Origin: Maniola hyperantus
Taxonomy: Eukaryota; Arthropoda; Insecta; Lepidoptera; Nymphalidae
Direction of reading: 5' to 3'
Assembly (NCBI RefSeq): GCF_902806685.2
Contig: NC_048539.1
Coordinates: forward strand, 8,134,501 to 8,198,500
DNA length: 64,000 nucleotides
Shown: piece by piece, positions 23,365-35,000 of the stretch
How the letters are laid out: every line of letters begins with the position of its first letter
Position numbering within the stretch: position 1 is the stretch's first letter
The notes under the pieces: model-generated
Databases searched by the model: none
What the model saw: the letters and a program-made list of their open reading frames with translations, nothing else
Told to the model about the DNA's origin: nothing
Program-made: the position numbers and the translations under genes

Positions 23365-23768
23365 ACCTACCTAGTTACGTACCTATTTTTTCCTGTTTCA
23401 TGTAAGTTTTGATAGACAACTTATTGGTTTATTAATTGATGTCAAATATATAAAGTTAGTTAGTTAGTAATATTGTGAGACTTCTATTAAATAGATGAAA
23501 ATTGGCCATTATTCCTCCCTTTATCCCCGAAAATACAGATAATATTTAGTTCTTATAGGTCACAAGACAAGCTTATGAAAAGTTTAACACGGTAGAAAAT
23601 CTCACAATATTGTGCCATCTATCGTACCCGATCCCTTTCCACGCGAGTTCATAATATCGTACTTTGCCCGGCTTTGTTTTGTCAAACTTGGCATAGCGGC
23701 GGAGATTCATATTCGGGTATCTCTCCGCGTTTATTATCCCAATATTACTTAATCATAATTCGTAAGTA

Positions 23769-24586
23769 AGTTTATTTTTTTATTTTTTTATTTATTTTAT
23801 ATCTAATTAGAACGGCAGTGCCACTTACACTAACTAGATGATTAATAATAAATTTAAATACAAATAAAGGTACAAGAAAAAAGACATAAAATACAAAACG
23901 ATAAAAGATCAAAGAATTTTGAATATGTACGCTGAGAACATTGAATGACATATTCATGCAATGCTCTCAGCGTACTTCAGTAACTCCCGAACCAGTATTA
24001 TATACCCATCATTAAATGGGTCCCATTGAGCATTATTGTCCAAAAGCGCGTTGAATGATGCTAATGAACGGGGTATAGGTGACATAGATCTAGCAACAGT
24101 GCGATGATGTGGGACCACGAAAAGTTTATTTTTTCGTGGACGAAGATTACTGTTGGATTCAGGGACACGTATGCGACACAGTTGGTTATGAAGTTCTGGA
24201 GCATTAACATCTCCTCGCAAAATTTGACACATAATTTTGAGTTGGTCGCAAATGCGTCTGACCTCCAGGGAGTTGAAACCTAAGCAACCTAACAGAAATT
24301 TGGTTGGGTATAGGAAAGGATAATATCCATAGCAACGTTTATACAGGTATCTTAGGAAGGCCTTTTGTACTTTTTCTAATATAAGCCCGTACTTTGCCTC
24401 GTACGGATGCCAGACACAGGTGCTTGTTTCGAGCTTGCTTCGGACTAAGGCGTAATATAGTAATCGTATTACCAAAGGACTATGGAACTCCCGAGAGTTG
24501 CGTATGTCGAAATAAGTACATAATACAATATGGTATGAGTTGTCAAAAAAACGCTGCGGCTCGACCACACTCCGCCATTATATGTA
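23769..24586 (-). mobile_element. 5'-truncated non-LTR retrotransposon (ORF2 C-terminus)
   Basis: An intact minus frame of about 200 codons ends at 23954. It reads RLLYYALVRSKLETSTCVWH, then PYEAKYGLILEKVQKAFLRY, LYKRCYGYYPFLYPTKFLLG and LGFNSLEVRR, the region after the reverse transcriptase in jockey-like LINEs. A 3' UTR of about 180 bp ends in an ATAAAAAAATAAA tail at 23772-23800, the mark of LINE insertion. The copy starts within ORF2, so it is dead on arrival, but the frame is undamaged, which points to a young insertion. No target duplication could be confirmed. Confidence 0.8.
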
Positions 24587-24659
24587 GTAGTTAGGTACCT
24601 TTCCCATAAAGAATATAGACAAAGGAGATAGGTAAATCAATAAGATAGCAGTACCTATG

Positions 24660-24895
24660 TATACCAAAAAGCTGATGGAAAGTAATGATGCAGTTTAAGA
24701 TGGAAGCGGGCTACTCACTTGGAAGTGGTATGGCAATTTCATCAAAACCCATACCCCTGGCCTGGTTGGTTTCTACACGGAATCGTACCGGAACGCTAAA
24801 TGGCTTGGCGGCACGGCTTTGCCGGTAGGGTGGGAACTTACCAGGGGTGGCCGAAGCCTCCCACTAGACCAGACCAGAGACAATTTAGAAAATAT
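24660..24895 (+). repeat. LINE 3' module
   Basis: AATGATGCAGTTTAAGATGG, TTTCTACACGGAATCGTACC, CTTGGCGGCACGGCTTTGCC and CACTAGACCAGACCAGAGAC. Same family as 8050-8300 and 48505-48725. Confidence 0.55.
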
Positions 24896-25259
24896 AAATT
24901 CCCAAATTGAATCTTATAAGACAACATAGTAACTAGTAGTAGGTAGTAGGTATATGTAGCATTTTTTTAATCATTAGGTTACTTAGTTTTTAAAAACTTC
25001 CACTTTTTTGACGATAACTCTAAAATTATCTCTGCAGATAATAATACATTATTACAACTGACGCCATTTTGTGGCATAGGTACAAGATGGCGTTAGTCAA
25101 AAGAAGGCAAGCAACCATCGTCGGTTGTAACTGTAACGGATAATATGAATCCCATCAAAAACATAACGTGTACAAAAATAGAAGTCTCACAATATTACTA
25201 ACTAATAAATAAATAAATAATTAACACAAAATACCTAGTTCTTCTACCGTAAAAAGTTT

Positions 25260-25870
25260 TGAGATTAGAGCATCTATCTATATCCATCTATACTTATAAT
25301 AAAACTGTAACTGGAAGATTTCTGTACATTAAATGTATTTTGAAAATTTTAATCGGAGGAAACATTAAGTATTATCGATATAGACCTCAAAACATTTTTT
25401 TTGGATTTTTTGTCTGTCTGCGCGCATCACGCGAGAACTTCTGAACGGATTTAAATGAAAAGTACGGTGGTAGTCGATACTCCGGGTTAATATAATATAG
25501 GGTAGTTTTTATCCCGAAAATAATTAGGTATTCGTCGGGATATGGGACCAAATTTTTTATCGATTTTATTGCATAACTCCGGAAAATTTGAACCGATTTT
25601 CACAATTCTTTTTTTTCTACAAAGGTCTGTCAGGTTGGTATCATGTACGTTAAGGTAAAGATTTGATAAACAGTATCGGAAATAGAGGACGGACTCCTCA
25701 ATGGGCAACAGCAAATCAATCTCGATCACTATAATATAATAGCTTAGTAAAAAGTAGACTCTTAGCCATAATATATGTCGGCAGAGCTCTAGGATCGTCT
25801 TATTTCCTTCCATTGGGCGTTTATCTACAGGGTTATTATGGGTTATTCCCGTTGAGTCACACCCCCGTGT
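25260..25870. repeat. Degraded repeat of the TAACTGGAAGATTTCTGTAC family
   Basis: Starts CTATACTTATAATAAAACTG, contains GTCTGTCTGCGCGCATCACG, and ends near GGGTTATTCCCGTTGAGTCA. A long minus ORF (25487-25990) overlaps it, but its low-complexity Leu/Ile/Lys composition does not look like a protein. Confidence 0.4.
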
Positions 25871-25989
25871 CTGTATAGGCCCATTTTTGTTTAGTTGAAG
25901 GGAAAAATATTTTCTTGTAAATCGATTGATAAATTGAAAACAAAGAATTAAAAACGATTTTTTTATTTTTATAAAACTTAAGACGTACA

Positions 25990-28926
25990 TAGTAGCTACA
26001 AAAATACTAGCAGGAATAATAACACCAAGAATATAATATAATATTATCTAAAGTATGTATGTAACTAGAACTACTAATAATAATTGATAGAGTGACCGGA
26101 CAAAGATATGGGTCGAATAATAATATAATCTGGCAGACAAATAGCCCACAATAATATGATTAGGTACTTATATTGTAGTTAACGTTATAATATAAGTCAT
26201 CACTATGTAATGTAAAATAGCTGACTACTAGTACAAGTAATTTGCACATCCTAAGTTTTTGTGAGATAACATAATAATTTTGCACCTACCTACATGTTTA
26301 TTTCTAAGTTTTACGCTGGCGATAGATGTACATATATCGGTTTCTATACTTAGTAAAGTATAATAAATAATTCGTACAAACGTAAACAAAGCGGGCTCTT
26401 ACTGGACATGATCATAAAAAATTTGTTTCGTAACGATTCTAAATACTTAATCATAATTTTTCCGTTTTTGCAGTCGTCTTTAGCCATGCTAATCATGTGC
26501 TAATCGTAATATTTTCTTTCTTATAACTATTGATTAATATTAGTACAAAATTGATTAAAATTAGTAAAATTAGTAACTACAAAAGTAGTAATAAGAAAAT
26601 TCTAAACATTTTGTGATGTGTTGTAATTCCATAAAATAAGTTTTATCAGGATGTAGCTGCCTTGGTTGATAAGTAATATATTACGTGAATATTTTTATTC
26701 CTCTTCGGTGAAATAAAAATATTCACATGTGCCGGATTCATCGCTTCACGTTTATTTCCTCGTATGCAAAGAATTGGTGGTATATTTTCCACAGTCAAAT
26801 ACCCTGCTAAAATTTATGTTTAGAAAACAACACTTAAAAATACATAGTGCTAGAAAAGCTTGATAAAAATTGTATTTAAGCTTAAGTGAAAATTTCGGTA
26901 AAAGTTCTAGAAAATAGGCCACAGATTTTTTCTAAGACATCATATTATTTGGGGTCTTTAAAATAATAGCTAGGATAAAATACGTATATCATCAATTAGG
27001 TACAGTTGACAACAGCTATGAATGAACTGAGTTCTAAATCTTGTCTTGACAAAGAACTATTATGAACTGGTCAAGACCAGAGTTTTATAGAAATCTCTTG
27101 GAGAGTATAGCTGTAAGCTGGTACAGAAGTAGGTACTACTTGATCATTTTTATTTGCAATGAATTTTTGAAGTAAACCAACAAAATGAGCACATTTAAAT
27201 TGTAACCGCAATAGTCAACTTATCAAAATTATTTCGATTTATCAATCAAGTCAGTAATTAGTTAGTTAAAAAACCAGTGCTCTAGTATTGTTTTTAAAAT
27301 TCTACTAAAAATAGGTAGTCTAACAGTAAGTTAAGCCTACCAGCACTGCACCAAAATAAAGTCTTATCGAATATGAATAGCTGCTGCAATATTAAATTTA
27401 GGTGGGAATTTTCTTTTATAAAATGCAATTTGCTACAAAAATCTAAGCTTGTAAAATATTTCAAAAGATTGACTTTATACCTACCAATAATGAAGTCATA
27501 ATTCATAAATTGTCCTAATTGATCACTAAGATTATAACTATATAACTTACAACTATGTTATATAAATTTTGTGCAGCTCTTAATCTATATATTTATTGTA
27601 CTAAACATTGAACAATTAATTGTGAATCACAATTCAAGTTGGCTTAAACATATTTTTATGCTTTCAAAAACTACTGCATTAATAGATATAATATTATGTA
27701 CTTAGAAAAATTTCTTAGCCTTTGCTAAGAAAATTTTTAAGAAAAATATTAGTCATGTCTTCACATGACTAATATTTTGAGAAACGTTTGAGAAAATTAC
27801 CCATTACATATTTTATTATAATAAAAATAGGTTAAGAAATAATGTGGTTAAATTTTTTGAACTGCTGTCATTTGTTGTGAGCTCTCTCTTAACTACTTTT
27901 ACCTTACAACTATTTGATCTATCAATTCCTTCAAACATTTTCATTTGATTGTATAAATACTACCAAAATATACAATAGCAACGCTTAAATTTTAAACTTT
28001 GTTTCTGTGATGTAACACAAGAAAAAGGAAAAGAAGCACCAGTTGTATATCAGGCAGTTAAAGTTATGTTAGTGTTAAACTTTGAGCATTATCAAAATCT
28101 AATTTTTCCACTTTTTAGGGCTGCTAGATCAAATCTCTACACTCTACAGTAGAGATAAGTTGTCCTTTGTGCGCATCTTTTCATTGTACATAACTTATGG
28201 GTACATGAATAAATAAGACCAAAACTGGTTGCACAAGTAACGGTTTGTTACCTTTAATTTATAGATGTATGAATATTGGTTGAGTATAGCCCACTTGGCT
28301 TTTTATTGATGGTCAAATTTTAATGAAATTTTGACTATCTGACATGCAACAGGACCTCAGTAATTTGTAGTTTGATGCAACTTGTATCATAATACTTGAA
28401 CTGGAATTGGAAGAATCTAGATCAAACACACATCAATATTAACCTACATAATATATTCTAACAAAGAGAATGGGACTGTGTAAATAAACAAAAATTTACA
28501 GTAATGCTTTAGCATAGTCAATTCCTTACACTAATTTAATTATGTAAATAAAATTCTCTAAGAATATTGTTTAACAATGTAAACTTAATTTAAAGGAATG
28601 TTGTGTTGCAGCAAAAAATAAGAATGAATACACTGGGTTTCAAATATATAAAATTAGTAATTAATTTACATGCACGTGGCAGTAAATATAACACATTGAA
28701 CTTTAGAAAGCGAAGCTGATGATTTATTTTACTTATAAAGCTTAATGTGTAATACTTACAGCCGAGAACTGTGAGTTCTAGCATCGTTCACAAAATATCA
28801 GTCTTTTGATGTATAATTTTGATCTGTAAACACAATTGTGACATTTTAAAATGCAGTTACTTTTCTGCTTTGTCACATCTTGGTAGTGGCTTCGAGCGAG
28901 CGCAGCAAAGGCGCACGGGCCATATA
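25990..28926 (-). other. Repeat-poor 3' flank of M6, possible long 3' UTR
   Basis: About 2.9 kb downstream of the M6 stop codon with none of the repeat families that fill the rest of the window. AT-rich, several minus-strand AATAAA hexamers (as TTTATT), no ORF of note. Two small hairpins lie at 26684-26726 and 27700-27790. The absence of transposons suggests constraint; a long 3' UTR is one explanation. Confidence 0.35.
26684..26726. repeat. Short perfect hairpin
   Basis: GTGAATATTTTTATT and AATAAAAATATTCAC flank the loop CCTCTTCGGTGA. Confidence 0.75.
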
Positions 28927-29676
28927 CTAGAATCTATCCTTAGAAGCGTGCAGGTCCGGGCTGGTGAGATATTGGAGCTCCTGCAACTCCTGGAACTTCT
29001 CATGGTCTCGGATGTGTGCATAATTTGCAGATAAGCACATCAAGTAATGCACCAAGCTCAATATCACAAGCAAGCATGACACCATAGCTAGGATAAACAT
29101 AAACTCAGCTTTCTCCACATAATCTTTACAGAATAGCTTTATCTTGTGCGCCTCACATATCCTTAAATCCTCTTGTCTTACAGATGACGGAAACATGAAA
29201 TCGAATTGAGTGAAGTCAATGCAAGTCGATAGTTCGATGTTTTTCGGCTTCGAACAGAGTTTCCAAAATATCGTGAAAAGGAATGTTGTTATAACTAAAA
29301 AGCCAAGTAGTATTAACCAAACGAATGTTAGTATGTATGTAATGATCATGAAGACTGCGCATGATATACGGCCGCCCACACGGGCTCTCCACGCTCGGTA
29401 TACCTTTAGTCTCGTAGCACCTGTCGTGAGACACCCGAGGCACAACAACATGAATCCTAACGCCGCCATACAAGCACTGCCTACGATGAAAATCATTTGA
29501 AGAGCTTCAATCCAAATCAGTCGAAAGTGAAAAACTTCGTCAAACATTAATATCGAAAGCGCAGAACCTCGATACATCGTACCACAAAACACCCCCACGC
29601 CCAAACAGCACATTATTGTTGCTATGAGGGTGGCGTGAGGAACCCTCGTAAGGCATCTTTGACATCCGTCTCCCAT
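28927..29676 (-). CDS. M6: Neuronal membrane glycoprotein M6 (proteolipid protein family)
   Basis: A complete 249-residue ORF. M6 is an invertebrate PLP/DM20/GPM6-family four-helix plasma-membrane protein with roles in neurons, filopodia and epithelial junctions. Start MGDGCQRC; helices at about 14-35, 55-84, 103-136 and 188-216. Family blocks: RVPHATLIATIMCCLGVGVF, TGATRLKVYRAWRARVGGRI, IDFTQFDFMFP, and LSLVHYLMCLSANYAHIRDH followed by EKFQELQEL. The large extracellular loop has its four cysteines (141, 152, 174, 183), the disulphide pattern of the family. The start chosen is the ATG at 29676 (A at -3, G at +4); nine upstream codons open from GTG and look non-coding, and CTATACAG just before the ATG could be an acceptor for a 5' UTR intron. 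No intron interrupts the coding region, unlike the multi-exon fly and vertebrate genes. Confidence 0.93.
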   Translation of the reverse strand: MGDGCQRCLTRVPHATLIATIMCCLGVGVFCGTMYRGSALSILMFDEVFHFRLIWIEALQMIFIVGSACMAALGFMLLCLGCLTTGATRLKVYRAWRARVGGRISCAVFMIITYILTFVWLILLGFLVITTFLFTIFWKLCSKPKNIELSTCIDFTQFDFMFPSSVRQEDLRICEAHKIKLFCKDYVEKAEFMFILAMVSCLLVILSLVHYLMCLSANYAHIRDHEKFQELQELQYLTSPDLHASKDRF

Positions 29677-30640
29677 TGTATTTCTGTATAGTTCTTCTTT
29701 CACTTCGATAATTGCAAAAATTCACTTTCCAACTTTAGTTTTCAGATTATTTTTTTATAAAATAACTTTCGAACCATTCGGAATGAGCACGGAATGAGTC
29801 AACGTCAGTCGTCAAAGTGGTTCACATCTGTCAAAATCAAAACTCCTCTATGATTCCTTAAGAGTAGGTAGGTAGGTACCTACCTAGGTATCACAGGTAG
29901 GTAGGTATACGATTTAAACTAATAGAGCTTGTAAGAGAGAAATATCTATGGTTTTACCGTGTACAGTCTACCTATTTTTAGCACAGAAAATGGCGGTGCT
30001 TGTTTATAGTATCACGTAGACGGAGTAAAAAATCTAGACAAAGGAACGTTTGCTTTCTCATTCACACTAAAAAGAGAGCACAGATAAAGTTACTAATGTG
30101 ATAAAGAGAGACGCAGCTAACCTATTTTTTGTCCCTTATCGTGTAACCGATTTTTTTCAAGGAATACAACTTAAGTTGCAAAACAAACTTTGAGAATTCG
30201 TGGCATCATTGTATTTCTCAATAACTAGTTATTTACTTGTTTTCACATAAAAAACGTTTAATACAAATGTTGTTGATCGGTTAATACAAATATTGACTAC
30301 TAAACAATAGTAATTGTACTGTAGGTATCGACCACGTTTACATAATATAGATAAAGGTAGGTGAGCCAACTCTAGCCAAGTCATGGCCATGTAGAAAATA
30401 GGTACCTACATCTACAGACATGGCTTATGAGCAGTCGACATGGGTAACATTGTAAACGTGTCAAACATTGTGACTCGATCTTAGATGAATGTATACTATC
30501 TCTATGGACTCGATAGCTTACCCGTCACGTCGTATTACGTGTACAAGTATTAGTGTTCTGTGGCAAGCATCGTCTGTGTGGCCGCCATGGGTCGCCGCTC
30601 TTTGAGCCGCTCTTAGTGTCAAGCAAGTGCCAAGTGCAAA
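29677..30640. promoter_or_regulatory. Intergenic space between divergent M6 and membrin, left part
   Basis: Holds TAGGTAGGTACC microsatellites near 29867-29915 and AT-rich sequence. Both genes point away from this interval, so their promoters should lie in 29.7-31.9 kb. No core promoter motif is certain. Confidence 0.35.
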
Positions 30641-30650
30641 CAAAGGCTTA

Positions 30651-31625
30651 GGCCTCGTTTACGGAGACGCGGGGCGTCGCGCGTTGCGATGGGCGGCGCG
30701 GCCCGCACTGAATTTAAACATAATATTATGGCGTTGTATGAGTACGTTTACCGAGAAGCAATAGGCTACTTGACAATTTTTTTAAGTTGGTCTTAAATGG
30801 TTAATATTTGTCCTATTATATCAAAAAAATTAACACTATATTTTTTTGCGCCCTAAAAACCGTAAAACTTTAATTTAAAAAAATATTTTTCTTAGACAGG
30901 TGAAAACACTGTCGGCCATGTTTGGCCGATAGATTATCTGTGCTCTGACGTCATGCATTTGTAAACAACAGTATAACCCTGTGGTTATACTGTTACAACA
31001 CCAGGGTTATACTGTTGTTTACAAATGCATGACGTCAGAGCACAGATAATCTATCGGCCAAACATGGCCGACAGTGTTTTCACCTGTCTAAGAAAAATAT
31101 TTTTTTAAATTAAAGTTTTACGGTTTTTAGGGCGCAAAAAAATATAGTGTTAATTTTTTTGATATAATAGGACAAATATTAACCATTTAAGACCAACTTA
31201 AAAAAATTGTCAAGTAGCCTATTTTATACACGTTTGTTTGATGAGATGGAGCATTTTTTGCGGCCGAGCCCGCGGATGGCATCGACGCGTCCCACGCGGC
31301 GTTCATCGTGGCGGTGCACGCGGCGGCAATTCTCGATGAAGCGATGCCCGCAGCGGAACCTTCTGCCAGTCTTTATTTGGAAATCACATAACGCAGACGC
31401 GCCCGCCGCGTGCAATGCCGCGGGCACAGCGGCGGGCACCGCCACTCTTCCCGCCTCGCATCTCTATGAACAACATCGTATATTGCCATATGTTTCTGAT
31501 TACGTGTGCGTTGCGAATTGCCGCTTCACACGCCGCCTCACCGTAAACAGAAAAAACGTACGACGCGCCGCGAGATGCCACGCTACACGCGACGCGCGAC
31601 GCCCCGCGTCTCCGTAAACGAGGCC
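30651..31625. mobile_element. PIF/Harbinger-like non-autonomous DNA transposon
   Basis: Terminal inverted repeats begin GGCCTCGTTTACGGAGACGC and continue GGGGCGTCGCGCGT, identical at both ends for about 34 bp. The flanks carry a TTA direct duplication (30648-30650 and 31626-31628). A 3-bp TTA/TAA target site is typical of PIF/Harbinger. The interior is GC-rich on both sides of a nested 465-bp palindrome. The ORFs at 31207-31617 are by-products of GC-rich sequence; no transposase motif is seen. Confidence 0.7.
30760..31224. repeat. Perfect long inverted repeat: 222-bp arms, 20-nt spacer
   Basis: Left arm 30760-30981 and right arm 31002-31224 read as reverse complements with no mismatch that I could find. 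The spacer is TGGTTATACTGTTACAACAC. Each arm contains GACGTCATGCATTTG, whose TGACGTCA core is a CRE-type octamer, and TCGGCCATGTTTGGCCGATA, itself a palindrome. A transcript would form a hairpin with a perfect stem of about 222 bp. Confidence 0.9.
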
Positions 31626-31882
31626 TTATTAGCACGTTAGTTCCTTGTCGCACTGTACAGATTATTAGCGCCAAGTGGTCAAGTATCCATAGAGTATCTA
31701 CATGGTATCTACCTACCACACGTGCCGTGCCACGTATGTCAAAATTAGAAGAGTAAACGTCAGCTGTGTCACTTGTCAAACTGTGGTCAAATTTTGTAAA
31801 CAATTTTGGAACTTCTAAATATTTTTAATTTTGTAAGAATTTTAGAGAAAACAGTTACAAACTAATCACTAAATAACTTGTT

Positions 31883-31906
31883 ATGGTGGCCAAGCTTTGT
31901 ATATAA
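31883..31906 (+). CDS. Short upstream ORF before membrin
   Basis: ATG GTG GCC AAG CTT TGT ATA TAA: seven codons and a stop ending three bases before the membrin ATG, with G at -3 and G at +4. It acts only if transcription starts upstream of 31883, which the sequence does not show. Confidence 0.35.
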   Translation: MVAKLCI

Positions 31907-31909
31907 ACA

Positions 31910-32040
31910 ATGGAGACCTTGTATCATCAAACGAGTCAACTAATACAGGAAACATCCAATTTGTTCCATAAGTTGGAGACCGATCCAGATTGGGAGGATA
32001 TAGAAAACGCGATTCAATCGAAAATTAATACAATTAGTGC
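31910..32040 (+). CDS. Gosr2: Membrin exon 1
   Basis: ATG to GC before GTAAGT; encodes residues 1-43 and two bases of Ala44. Confidence 0.92.
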
Positions 32041-35000
32041 GTAAGTTCTTCGTCATCATCATGTCATCGTTTTCTTTTAGAATTAAGTAGGTATTTACTT
32101 TTGGCATAGGAATGGTTTTAGGAATGTTAAGTTACCATCAGGTTCTTTGAATTTTATTTTATTTGGTCTACATTCACTTGTATATGTATCTTAAATAACA
32201 AATAACGAGTGCTGTACGAAACTTTATTTATATACTTATATATTTTTTAAATTAATTTTTAACTTTATATTTCAGAAATTGTGAAAGGTTAGATGTTCTG
32301 GTATTCAAGACACCAATTAATCAAAGAGCAATGGCAAAAATGAGAGTTGACCAGCTAAAATATGACAATAAACACATTCAGGTACCTACCTAACTTATTT
32401 GAAGTATTTATTCAAAAGTTATCTGATAAATTATTTGATAAATCATACATTTCTTGAAAACTAAGAAATACACTGAAGGACATGCATGTTACTGTTTGGA
32501 GCCAAAACTAATACCAGCTATATATTCAGCTCAAGTCATTTTTAAGTAGAAGTAGCTCAGTTGAGTACCATACATAATGTTATCCTAATCCTAATAATGT
32601 TATGTTAATATAAAAATGAATCACTAAATGTGTTGGTCATCCCAAATCTTGAGAACAGCTGAACCGATTTCGCTAATTCTTTTTTTATAATATTCCTTGA
32701 AGTACGAGGAAGGTTCTTACGGAGAGAAAAAACATTTAAAAATTTGAATCCCCTGTTAGGCGGAATGAAGTTCGCCAGGGCAGCTAGTAATATTATGAAT
32801 GTGAAAGTGGATGTTTGGATGTTTGTTACTCCATCACGCAAAAACGGCATAACAGATTTGGATGAAATTTGGAATAGAGATAGATTATACCCTGGATTAA
32901 CACATAGGCTACCTTTTTCCCCGAAAAATCAAAGAGTTCCCTTGGGATTTTGATAAATGTTAATCCATGTGCACGAAGTGGCGGGCATTAGCTAGTATTA
33001 CTATAAATTATAAATCAAATTATTTTGTAAACAACACATACAAATATAATAAACATTAAGTGAAAGATGTTCTTATGCCACAAAGCAAAATAAGAAGAAG
33101 AAAAAGGTGTTCTTAAAGCAAAGTAAAATATATTTTTATGTAAACAACAAAACAAGAAGAAGCTATAAAACAAAGTTAAGTAACAAAAACAATTTATCTC
33201 TATAATGCAGGCATCTCTAAACAATGCTTCAAACAAAAGGCGCAGGCGTGAGCAAGAGAAAGTGGAGAGGGAACAGTTGCTGAGCAGAAGGTTTGGCCAT
33301 GACCACACAGAGATCACTGTTGACTACTTGGCACAAGAACAAAACTCCTTACATAATTCTCACAGAAATGTTGATGATATGATACATACAGGTATGGTAT
33401 ATTAATATGATATACTTATTTTTTATCCCTTGTGGCGTTATTGAAGGACTTCTTTTCGCAGTGAGAAGCGAAAAGTTAATGGAAGAGTAGTGTTTGACCA
33501 AAGATTGATTTCTGGCGGAAGCCAAATCCAATCGGCTATACCACAACCTTCGGCCGAAGACGAAGCCAAAGGCTTAATAACCCTAGCAAATTTAGTGTCT
33601 TGTTGAAGTTGTCTTCCATTGCGCTCTCGCGTATTCACTCGTAACTGTTCATTTAATTCTGCACTTGCTGTAAGCCTTTGGCTTCACCCCAAACTTTGGC
33701 ACATTTTGGCTGAAGCCCTAACATTTGGCAGAAGGTAGTTTATTTTACTTGTCATTACGTGCAAAACAAGTAGTTTAATCTGAAAACAAGGTGTATGATT
33801 GCGCATTGCACGAAAAAGATCTCTGCCAGGCTTGTGTATTTAATCTGTAATCTATGACCTGTACAAATCTCCATGTTGTAACTTCAGATTGGACTTGTTT
33901 TGTGACCACTACACTAATTACAACCTGATGATACATGCCATAAATAAAAGCTGTGATAGCCTAGTGGCTAGGAGATCTGCCTTCTAATCGGAAGTCGGGA
34001 GTTTGATCCCGGGCACCTCTAACTTTTCGGAGTTATGTGCGTTTTTAGTAATTAAATGTCACTTGCTTTGTCACAGTGAAGGAAAACATCGTGAGGAAAC
34101 CTGCATTTTGAGAGTTCTCCATAACGTTTTCAAAGGTGTGTAAAGTTTACCAATCCGCATATGGCCAGCGTGGTAGACTATGGCCAATAACCTTCTCACT
34201 CTGCGAGGAGACCCGTGCTCTGTAGTGAGCCGGCGATGGGGATGGGCATGATGACATGCCATTATAATTTTATTTGCGAATAAAGTTTTTTTTTACATTA
34301 TCGAGTCGTTAAACCATGATTTATATTTAAAAAATCTCAGAGCAGATATGTATTTGAAGTGAAATTCACATACCTGTAAGAAAAAACACAGGTTGAAGGC
34401 CTCTTCCAAGGATTATGGCACAACTACTACGTCAACTGATGTCACACCACAAAGTACTGAGTTTAACAACTTTTTAAGTTAATAATTATATTATGTGCAT
34501 CAATATGCCAAAATCTAGAATTATAAATATAGAGATATTAAACACGACATTTCCGGTAAGTTTCCTGTCCATAATTAATATAGTTAACATTAATTTGAAA
34601 AGTTACATTAAAACCTCTGGAATGATTTCAAATGATTACTTTTGAGCAATTTTTATGTAATAAATTATGATGATTAAAGTCGTGATGACATCAATTTAAA
34701 AGCATAGGCAGTTATGCAACCTTTGTTCTGATAAAATATTGATGCAATGATAATAATCTTTCTTAATATATAAAACACAAAAATGTTTCTACCTATGTCT
34801 GTTATAAACTTTGAACTATCCAACCGATGCGCCACAAACGGGTTTAAATAAGGCAATAATGAGAAGTTTTTTAATATATTTTTTTAGCGTAGCATACGCC
34901 GGGTATCCATTAGTCAAATATAATATAGATAACGCTAAGTGGCACTAGGTAGGTATCTTAAATTTTTTCTGTAGGTATTTTATGACTGCAGTCTTTTATA

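Noticed and set aside
25487..25990. 167-codon minus ORF as a gene
   Set aside because: Low-complexity composition, overlaps a repeat, no domain, and starts in AT-rich sequence.
29210..29500. Plus-strand ORF over M6
   Set aside because: Shadow of the M6 coding sequence.
31207..31803. Long ORFs on both strands in GC-rich DNA
   Set aside because: They lie in the TTA-flanked transposon and arise because GC-rich sequence has few stop codons; no transposase motif.
33960..34030. tRNA gene
   Set aside because: Box A and box B-like words are present, but the sequence continues into the SINE body and the arms do not fold as a cloverleaf with a proper acceptor stem.
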